This document shows, piece after piece, positions 57,400-64,000 of a stretch of 64,000 nucleotides of DNA (position 1 is its first letter; every line of letters begins with the position of its first letter). The notes beneath the pieces were generated by a model, which was not told where the DNA came from, searched no databases, and saw only the letters and a program-made list of their open reading frames with translations. A program made the position numbers and the translations under genes. The DNA is from JAGQOZ01 sp041399205 (GTDB lineage Bacteria; Planctomycetota; Planctomycetia; Pirellulales; Pirellulaceae), in the NCBI GenBank assembly GCA_041399205.1, contig JAWKTK010000028.1, positions 1-64,000 on the forward strand, given 5' to 3'.

Positions 57400-58824
57400 A
57401 TGCATTGTGGTCGATTTCGAAACCGGGCGGTCAGTCGCCGAGAAGTCTTGCGTCAGTGTTCCAATGGGTTCGGCGCGGTGGCTCTGTCGGCGCTGATGGC
57501 TAAATGGACTCCCGCAGCAACTTCACTGCAGCCGAAGCAGCCACATTTTGATCCACAAGTCAACAGCGTCATCTTCTTGTATATGGACGGCGGTCCGTCT
57601 CAACTGGATACGTTTGATTACAAGCCGTTGCTAGACCGTTTTGATGGTCAAGATCCTCGGCAGGCTATCGGCAAGTTGGAACCGACTCAGTTCAACAACA
57701 TTGGCACCGTGATGAAGTCGCCGTGGAAGTTTGGCCGCTACGGAGAATCAGGGAATTGGGTCAGTGATCTGTTTCCACATCTGCAAAAGCAAGTGGATGA
57801 TTTGGCGTTTCTGAAAGGCATGACCAGCACGTTTTCAGAACATACGTTTGCCAATTATTTCTTGCATACCGGGTCGGGCCTGCAGGGGCGTCCCAGCATG
57901 GGCGCGTGGGTTAACTATGGTTTGGGAACCATGAATGAAGACCTGCCGGGTTTTGTGGTTTTGAATGGAGGACTGATTCCACCGGGCGGCTTGGATAATT
58001 TTAATTCGGGATTTTTGCCGGCGACGTATCAAGGTTCTATCTTCAAATCGTCGGAAAATCCGGTGGCGAATATTCGTCGCAGTGAAGTCAGCGAAGTCGC
58101 TCAGCGGAACAAGCTGGCGTTGCTGCAGCAGTTGGACCAAGGGATTGTGGATCGAATTGGTTCGGAAGATAGCCTGGAAACGGCGATTGCCAACTATGAA
58201 ACCGCATTCAAAATGCAGTCGTCCGTTCCGGAATTGATGGACCTTTCGCAAGAAACAGAATCGACCAAACGCATGTACGGCATGGAAGATGAATGGAACG
58301 GCACTAAAACGTTTGCGCGGCAATGCCTGGTCGCGCGACGGTTGGTGGAACGAGGAGTTCGGTTTATTGAATTGACATGTCCCGGCGGCAATGGAGATCG
58401 TTGGGATCAGCATAGTAACCTTCGCGACGGGCATACCAAGAATTGCCGAACCGTAGATCAGCCGATCGCCGCATTGATTCAGGACTTAAAGCAGCGAGGT
58501 TTATTCGAATCGACGTTGTTGGTCTGGGCGGGCGAATTCGGACGTACGCCGTTCGCACAAGGTCGTGACGGGCGAGATCACAATCCGTTTGGATTCACGG
58601 TTTGGTTGGCAGGTGGCGGAATCAAAGGGGGCGTTTCGTACGGTGCAACCGACGAATGGGGGTACAAAGCCATTGAAGGCAAACTGGAAATCCACGACCT
58701 GCACGCGACCATGCTGCACTTGTTGGGCGTCGATCACACTCGCAGCACCTTCCGCTTTAGTGGACGAGACATGCGGTTGACCGATGTGCACGGTAACGTG
58801 ATTCACGAAATCCTAGACGCATAG
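57400..58824 (+). CDS. DUF1501 protein (Tat-exported)
   Basis: Start ATG 57400 (MHCGRFRNRAVSRREVLRQC), which puts the Tat-like SRREVL near the N-terminus; the longer frame from 57307 overlaps the PSD1 end. Family blocks: SVIFLYMDGGPSQLDTFDYK, PHLQKQVDDLAFLKGMTSTF, NYFLHTGSGLQGRPSMGAWV, WAGEFGRTPFAQGRDGRDHN and FTVWLAGGGIKGGVSYGATD. 474 residues, intact. Second PSD1-DUF1501 pair of the window; here both genes are on the plus strand. Confidence 0.92.
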   Translation: MHCGRFRNRAVSRREVLRQCSNGFGAVALSALMAKWTPAATSLQPKQPHFDPQVNSVIFLYMDGGPSQLDTFDYKPLLDRFDGQDPRQAIGKLEPTQFNNIGTVMKSPWKFGRYGESGNWVSDLFPHLQKQVDDLAFLKGMTSTFSEHTFANYFLHTGSGLQGRPSMGAWVNYGLGTMNEDLPGFVVLNGGLIPPGGLDNFNSGFLPATYQGSIFKSSENPVANIRRSEVSEVAQRNKLALLQQLDQGIVDRIGSEDSLETAIANYETAFKMQSSVPELMDLSQETESTKRMYGMEDEWNGTKTFARQCLVARRLVERGVRFIELTCPGGNGDRWDQHSNLRDGHTKNCRTVDQPIAALIQDLKQRGLFESTLLVWAGEFGRTPFAQGRDGRDHNPFGFTVWLAGGGIKGGVSYGATDEWGYKAIEGKLEIHDLHATMLHLLGVDHTRSTFRFSGRDMRLTDVHGNVIHEILDA

Positions 58825-58925
58825 TCTATCCCGTTGTCATCCTGGAGGCCCCAAGAAAACAGCACCGTCCTAGCGCGAAGCGTCAGTTTTGATGTTGCGC
58901 ATTTGCGTTTTCCGGCGGGGTTTCC

Positions 58926-58990
58926 TAGCCCGAAGCGTCAGCGAGGGACCAGAGAAACACTCCGTTTTCCCTCGCTAACGCGTCGGGCTA
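58926..58990. repeat. REP-like palindrome (TAGCCCGAAGCG type)
   Basis: TAGCCCGAAGCGTCAGCGAG plus GGA at 58926-58948 pairs with TCCCTCGCTAACGCGTCGGG plus CTA at 58968-58990 over a 19-base loop. Half-copies (CTAGCGCGAAGCGTCAG at 58870; AAGCGTCAGCGAGTGGAC at 59019) flank it. It is a repeat family common in planctomycete genomes and also may terminate the DUF1501 gene. Confidence 0.8.
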
Positions 58991-59091
58991 TGAAAAATCG
59001 CAACTTCAAAAAGCGTCAGCGAGTGGACAATACGCTCACTTGAACCATGCGCCGTTGAAATCTGCATTCATCTAATCCAGAGGAGATAATT

Positions 59092-60207
59092 GTGTCGTTA
59101 CTTGATATCGACGTCCAGGCGTGTCGCGTTCGTCAACAGAGATTGCTTGAATACTTGCGTGCGGCACAAATTGAAATGGCGGTAATTTCCAGCATTGAAC
59201 ACATTCAGTATTTCGTGGGGCCGCGATTTGCTTGGACCTTTCAACCACTGGCAGCCATTCGAACAGACGACGGGCATGTGACGCTGGTGGCTCCCGAACG
59301 TCGGATGCCGGAAATTCATGCCGCGGATGACGTGGTGCCGTACGAAGCGCAGTGGTTGTCGACGTTGCGAAATGACCAACGACAGGAGGCGTCCAAAGTC
59401 TTGGCGAATTCGCTGGGCAATGTGGCCCAGGTGAAACGCTGGGGCGTGGAGTATTCTTGTTTTTCACGCTATTTGCCGGTGGCCGATACAGCCGAATACA
59501 TTGATTTGGATCCGCATTTCTTACAGATGCGACGCCGCAAAGATCCAGATGAACTGGCCAAGATTGAAAAGGCGATTGCCGGAACGGGAAGAATGTATGA
59601 AGTGGCGCGCCAGCTGATTCGACCCGGCGTTAACGAACTAGATGTCTTTAACGAATTGCAGTCGGCCGCCGTTCGCGAATTCGACGAACCCTTGACCGGC
59701 ACCGGAAATGATTACCGCTGTGCAGCTCGAGGCGGCGCGCCGCGAAATCGCAACGCTCAGCCCGGTGAACTCTATATTCTAGATTTGGGGCCTGCGTATC
59801 GAGGCTACTTTGCGGATAATGCGCGAACGATTGCCGTGTCTGATGTTTCCGAACTACAAGATCAAGCATGGCAACAAATCATGTTGGCATTCAAACATAT
59901 CGAAGCGACTGTCAAGCCCGGCGTAAGCTGTCGACAATTGTTTGAACAAGTGAGCGAAGTCTTATCGGAATCTGCTGTTGGCGTTTTTAATCATCACCTA
60001 GGACATGGCATTGGCTTGTTTCCTCATGAAGGGCCGCATTTGAATCCGAATTGGAACGATACGTTTCAGGAAGGTGACGTCTTTGCTGCGGAACCTGGTT
60101 TGTACGACCCTAAATTAAATGTGGGGATGCGGATTGAAAATGATTATTTGGTCACGGAAAATGGCGTCCGCAAATTGACTCCGTTTCCGCTAGAGCTGAA
60201 ACTATAG
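59092..60207 (+). CDS. M24 family metallopeptidase (Xaa-Pro aminopeptidase/dipeptidase-like)
   Basis: GTG start after AGGAGATAATT. 371 residues: an N-terminal creatinase-like domain (LLEYLRAAQIEMAVISSIEH) and a pita-bread catalytic domain. The dinuclear metal ligands are in place: two Asp in LYILDLGPAYRGYFADNART (about 230-241), His in HHLGHGIGLFPHEGPHLNPN (about 302), Glu in VFAAEPGLYDPKLNVG (about 334) and Glu in MRIENDYLVTENG (about 348). It cleaves a residue before proline in peptides. Intact. No partner genes. Confidence 0.92.
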   Translation: MSLLDIDVQACRVRQQRLLEYLRAAQIEMAVISSIEHIQYFVGPRFAWTFQPLAAIRTDDGHVTLVAPERRMPEIHAADDVVPYEAQWLSTLRNDQRQEASKVLANSLGNVAQVKRWGVEYSCFSRYLPVADTAEYIDLDPHFLQMRRRKDPDELAKIEKAIAGTGRMYEVARQLIRPGVNELDVFNELQSAAVREFDEPLTGTGNDYRCAARGGAPRNRNAQPGELYILDLGPAYRGYFADNARTIAVSDVSELQDQAWQQIMLAFKHIEATVKPGVSCRQLFEQVSEVLSESAVGVFNHHLGHGIGLFPHEGPHLNPNWNDTFQEGDVFAAEPGLYDPKLNVGMRIENDYLVTENGVRKLTPFPLELKL

Positions 60208-60292
60208 GTCGACGGTTTGTTGCTTACTTCTAAGTAGAAAACGGAATTCGTTGCGTGTGGACGCAGACGATAGCACGACAGGGTATTAACGG

Positions 60293-60847
60293 ATGAAGTC
60301 ACTTCGAGGCCAATTGTTAGTTGCGTCACCGCAATTGCCGGATCCCAACTTTTATCGATCTGTGGTGATGATTCTGGATCATGACGAAGACGGCGCGATG
60401 GGGCTGATCTTGAATCGAACGTGTTCGCGAACGCTGAAAGACATTTGGCCGCTCATTTCGAATCGTCCTTGTTTGTCCAATGCTCTGATCGGCGTGGGTG
60501 GCCCGGTGGAAGGGCCGTTATTGGCGCTGCACAACAATCCATTGCTGGATGAATTTCAGGTTTTGCCTGGGGTCTTCTTTTCGCAGAAGCGCGAATCCAT
60601 TGAACAGCTCGTGACGGACGGAAAATCGTCGATTCGCATTTTCTTGGGGTATGCTGGCTGGGGCGGCGGGCAATTGTAATGGGAAATGGAAGAAGGTAGC
60701 TGGTTAGTGATGCCCGCTGCAGATCGTCATGTATTTGAATTGGACGAAGATTCGCTCTGGCAACACGCTGCGCGCACCATCGGTTTACAAGTCGCACAAA
60801 CCGTCACCGGTGCTCGTCGAGTTCCCGAAGATCCTTCGGTCAACTAG
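60293..60847 (+). CDS. yqgE: YqgE (UPF0301/DUF179) family protein with an in-frame TAA
   Basis: The family start SLRGQLLVASPQLPDPNFYR, SVVMILDHDEDGAMGLILNR, the IGVGGPVEGPLLALHN block and RIFLGYAGWGGGQL are followed by a TAA at 60677-60679. The same frame then goes on without a shift through WEMEEGSWLVMPAADRHVFE and LDEDSLWQHAARTIG to a TAG at 60847. In relatives the codon at the TAA is Glu, so a single G-to-T change explains it. Without it the protein would be about 184 residues, the normal length. The family has no settled function. Confidence 0.85.
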
Positions 60848-60883
60848 TTCCGCGAACGGCATCGTTCGGTCATTTGGCCAGTA

Positions 60884-63800
60884 TCACGCGAATTCTTTGC
60901 GCTGTCGAAGCGCGATCAACATTGTCAGTGTTGATACCGATAACAGCCAGGGCCGAAACGCTGGTTCCGGCACATTGACCACTCGCCAATTTGCGTTCCA
61001 ACCTTGGCAATTCTCACATTCGCCCAGGAGCGAAAATTCGGATTCTAGATCGCTCAATTGCCAGCCTGATGGCATCAGTCCCTCGTACACTCGAGTTCCA
61101 ATTCCCTGTCCATTTGCCTGAACTAATGCAAACGATGTTGCTATCAAGATGTCGTCAGTATCAACATCCACAGACAATGCGTTCAGTAGCCCGTCAGGTG
61201 AATCAATTCGCAGCGCGGTTGTCCGGATGCCAAACGATTCGAACAATACGTCTCCCGTTTGATAGTCGTACGTTATCTGAAAACCTGGTTCCGGTTCGAA
61301 CAATCCGAACGCATGCAGATCGTCCAACTGACAAGCTCGAATTGAATCGTCCGTATTCGCCAACTGAACGTCGGCCGTTGCCACCACACACAGATCTTGC
61401 AGCACTTGCGACGTTGTCATGCGGGTAGGCAACCTTCCCGGCAACGTCAACGACCCCAACGGCGAATTGCCGGTAAGGCTCGTCCGAAACGCGTTGACTT
61501 CAGAGAACATTCCATCGGTCGCATTTTGTTGGTTTGAAGGTGCAAGATTTCGACCTGAGGAAAACAAGTGGAATTCGTCTAGATGCAAAGTGCTGTTGGT
61601 CAGTTCCAGCGAACCGGTGTTAGCATCGTAGGTCAGCACAGACGTTTGCGGTTCGCATGAAATGGGGATCGAATTGTTCAAATAGACGGCAGGCCGAGTA
61701 CCTTGTTGCGTGGCAAAGTTAACGCACAGTTGTCCCGCGACAATTCGTTCATCCAATCCTGTCCCCGCGATTGCTCCTAAATCTAATTGATCAAAGCCGG
61801 CCGGATCCAACTTGAAAAACTTGTTTTCGGTAAAGACGTCAAATAGTCCCGTCAGCTGCGTTGGCCGATCGCCGGTAAAGATGCTGCTTTGACTGACCAT
61901 CTCTAACGTAGTCAGATCCACACCTAGCGCTTGAATTCCCATGCGTCCGGTATCGGGATCATACGAAACAAACACGGCGTCTTCTGAATTGCAACCGGTA
62001 ACGACCCAATCAGGATTGCCATTGAAGTAGGCGGCCGTGATGGGACTACCTCCGAGATGCGAACCGGAGACGCAAAAATCACGAGCCAAAAATTCGGGCG
62101 TATAGCCATCACCCACGTTGACGATCAGGCCATCGAAACCTGCTGGATCCAGTTTGAAATACTTGTTGGGCGTGTAGACGTCAAATAGATTGCCAATGGT
62201 CGTCGGTTTATCTCCGGTGAACGAACCAGAACGCGACACGATTTCGATGGTGGTCAGCGGAGTGTCTAAGGATTCCATTCGCATGTCGCCCGACTTTGGA
62301 TCGAACGCCAGCGAGACAGCTCCTTCGGTCACCACGTCGGCTTGATACAAGCAGCCCAACAGCGGCGTCAGCGGTTCGCCTTGAAATCCCACGTATTCCA
62401 CACCACCTCCGCCTCGATACGAACCCGCCGCACACAGCTCTTGCCGGATTTCCATGTCGGTCAATCCGTCCATGTCGAAAGCACCAAAATTCAAGCTGGA
62501 AAATCCATCTGTATCCAAATGAAATCGCTTTTGATCGGTAGATACATCAAACAATCCGCCGAACTCAGTGGGAGTCGGTTCTTGAAATCGGCCGGTGGTG
62601 GAAGTTAGCTGAGCGGTGGTGAGGCCAGCACCCGACGTACCAACGTGAATGGTTCCGGTTTGTCGATTGACGAACAAATCCACTTGCTTCGGATCGTTGG
62701 AAGTGGGTGACAGATTAGGGCGAATGATGCTGGCTCCCTGCGATCCAGCGCAGCCCACACAAGAACCTTCGACAGAGACGTCTTGAATGAATTCGGTTAA
62801 CGTTGTGCCGGGCTCGACCACCGGTCCGAACACCACGACATCTCGTCCGGCCGGGTCTAAGACAAACATTTCGTCAGGTCGAACATAGTCAAATAAACTG
62901 GGGATGCCATCCGGAAACGGCGTCCCCGTAAAGATCCCAGAAGCCGATTGGATTTCCAACGTCGTCATCGGAACGCCGTTGGCAACCGCCACTACCATAG
63001 ACGTTTCCGGATCATAGGCAATGGTTGCCAGGCTCCCATCCCTGCTGGGAACCGCCAAACCGGAACGCTGTGCAAACGATATCCCGCAAGTGGCCAGCGG
63101 CGTAGGGATGTCGTTCAAGTAAACTTCGTTCGGGCCGGAAACGCACAGGTTTTGCGCCAATTCTTCCGGATCCAAACCCGCAGGTAGGATTCCGGATAAA
63201 TCCAAGTCAGGCAAGTCGGTGTTTTGGTAAATGCCAAAACCGTTGTCCACTTGGAATAACGCTGTGTTGGCGGGGACTTCCACGGTGGCAGATGGAAACT
63301 GCTGTGATTCAGAAAGGACGGCTAAATACCGAGAACTCTGCTGTTTCGCTTCATACCGAACGTCGCCCGTTTCCGGATGGTAATGCAACCGAGCCACCGG
63401 TAGGTCGTCCGGGCCGCACTGGCGCAGTTGGTGATTTGCTAGTCCGTTTAGATGCACGCTTTCGATTGTGCTTCCATCCAGAAACGAACCTTGATAACAA
63501 AAGCCATACCCAGCATCGACGTGGGGCGAACCATCGGTCGGTGCCAATTTCAAATCGGTTTTCAGAATGCCCGGAAACGTGACTTCGGCAAGCCCGGCGT
63601 TTTGATTCGTGCGTGAATGTTCGTTGATTCCTGGCGTTGCGAACGGCGATTCGACATCCGCAACGGATCGGAGTGAAAAACGATGCATTCGCTGACCTAA
63701 ACTTTCGACCAGCACGTTGCCGCTGTTCGGATCATAGTTGACCGTGACAATGCGGTCGGAGGAATCGAGTTCGTTCAGGCAGCCCAATAATGGACGCAAT

Positions 63801-64000
63801 GCATTGTTTTGCCACCGCAAGGAATCTTCATAGCCATCGGCATACGTTACCGTTCCGCACAGTTCTTGGCGAATTTGGTCTCCAGTTACCGCCGCTGCAT
63901 CAACGATGCCGCCAAAGTTGGTTGCATTAAAACCATTGGCGTTTTGTTTCAGAACCAGGTCGGGACGAAACTGATCTTCTGGGCTCGGCAAGATAGGCGA
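60884..64000 (-). CDS. Large secreted repeat protein with a PEP-CTERM-like end, 5' end cut by the window
   Basis: The frame is open to the window edge. About 1035 residues are visible. They contain at least six repeats of roughly 90-110 residues, each with a ligand-like phrase (KYFKLDPAGFDGLIVNVG, KFFKLDPAGFDQLDLGA), a Cys-bearing part (RDFCVSGSHLGGSPITAAYF), and SYDPDTGRMGIQALGVDLTT, then EMVSQSSIFTGDRPTQLTGL. The C-terminus VPEPAFRPWLLSVSTLTMLI then ALRQRKEFA has the PEP motif, membrane helix and basic end of exosortase substrates. The repeats are not a family I can name. It should be exported and anchored or processed at the surface. Confidence 0.82.
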   Translation of the reverse strand, partial: SPILPSPEDQFRPDLVLKQNANGFNATNFGGIVDAAAVTGDQIRQELCGTVTYADGYEDSLRWQNNALRPLLGCLNELDSSDRIVTVNYDPNSGNVLVESLGQRMHRFSLRSVADVESPFATPGINEHSRTNQNAGLAEVTFPGILKTDLKLAPTDGSPHVDAGYGFCYQGSFLDGSTIESVHLNGLANHQLRQCGPDDLPVARLHYHPETGDVRYEAKQQSSRYLAVLSESQQFPSATVEVPANTALFQVDNGFGIYQNTDLPDLDLSGILPAGLDPEELAQNLCVSGPNEVYLNDIPTPLATCGISFAQRSGLAVPSRDGSLATIAYDPETSMVVAVANGVPMTTLEIQSASGIFTGTPFPDGIPSLFDYVRPDEMFVLDPAGRDVVVFGPVVEPGTTLTEFIQDVSVEGSCVGCAGSQGASIIRPNLSPTSNDPKQVDLFVNRQTGTIHVGTSGAGLTTAQLTSTTGRFQEPTPTEFGGLFDVSTDQKRFHLDTDGFSSLNFGAFDMDGLTDMEIRQELCAAGSYRGGGGVEYVGFQGEPLTPLLGCLYQADVVTEGAVSLAFDPKSGDMRMESLDTPLTTIEIVSRSGSFTGDKPTTIGNLFDVYTPNKYFKLDPAGFDGLIVNVGDGYTPEFLARDFCVSGSHLGGSPITAAYFNGNPDWVVTGCNSEDAVFVSYDPDTGRMGIQALGVDLTTLEMVSQSSIFTGDRPTQLTGLFDVFTENKFFKLDPAGFDQLDLGAIAGTGLDERIVAGQLCVNFATQQGTRPAVYLNNSIPISCEPQTSVLTYDANTGSLELTNSTLHLDEFHLFSSGRNLAPSNQQNATDGMFSEVNAFRTSLTGNSPLGSLTLPGRLPTRMTTSQVLQDLCVVATADVQLANTDDSIRACQLDDLHAFGLFEPEPGFQITYDYQTGDVLFESFGIRTTALRIDSPDGLLNALSVDVDTDDILIATSFALVQANGQGIGTRVYEGLMPSGWQLSDLESEFSLLGECENCQGWNANWRVVNVPEPAFRPWLLSVSTLTMLIALRQRKEFA

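Overview
The window looks like a chromosomal segment of a planctomycete, most likely a member of the Pirellulaceae (Rhodopirellula/Blastopirellula-like). The signs are two PSD1/DUF1501 gene pairs with CxxCH haem motifs, an ECF sigma factor overlapping a TPR serine/threonine kinase, a giant secreted protein with a LEPR-XLL-type start and dockerin-like end, PEP-CTERM-like tails, a planctomycete-type REP-associated (RAYT) transposase, and short dispersed palindromes of the kind common in this group. No rRNA, tRNA or CRISPR was seen.

Layout. 1-8 kb: sigma factor, kinase, and a frameshifted LEPR-XLL/RTX-like/dockerin giant. 8-13.2 kb: a repeat-rich accessory island with a RAYT transposase, a 530-bp duplication of its 3' end, several short repeat families, a broken small protein, and what looks like the C-terminal tip of a polymorphic toxin followed by its immunity gene. 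13.2-18 kb: a membrane protein, an FG-GAP secreted protein, a Cys-rich secreted protein and an OprO/P-like porin. 18.2-24 kb: an HPF-like gene followed by a type-I-secretion-like set (ABC exporter with a degenerate ATPase, HlyD, TolC lipoprotein). 24-27 kb: an NhaR-like LysR regulator and a symporter fused to a solute-binding domain. 27-37 kb: isomerase, lipoprotein, a three-gene overlapping membrane operon, DUF2461, an NMT1-like lipoprotein and the first PSD1/DUF1501 pair. 37-45.5 kb: ArfB, a vWA/anti-sigma-like protein with its ECF sigma factor, Dus, an esterase and NnrE. 45.6-54 kb: small proteins, a DacZ-like diadenylate cyclase homologue, a toroid-like secreted protein, a HEAT lipoprotein, CsrA, an NlpI-like TPR protein and a repeat-rich coiled-coil protein with a His/Asp/Glu tail. 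54-64 kb: the second PSD1/DUF1501 pair, an M24 peptidase, YqgE, and a large PEP-CTERM-like repeat protein that runs off the window.

A caution applies to the whole window. About sixteen genes are broken by one-base indels, often the loss of one base from a run of 2-6 identical bases, while the protein on both sides stays well conserved. Two more genes carry an in-frame TAA. This pattern fits uncorrected assembly indels better than mass gene decay, so broken genes are annotated across their full span.

The most interesting candidates for new biology are the orphan toxin/immunity tip in the repeat island, the exporter with degenerate catalytic motifs, the symporter/binding-protein fusion beside an NhaR-like regulator, and the repeat protein with a perfect Shine-Dalgarno and a metal-binding-like tail.
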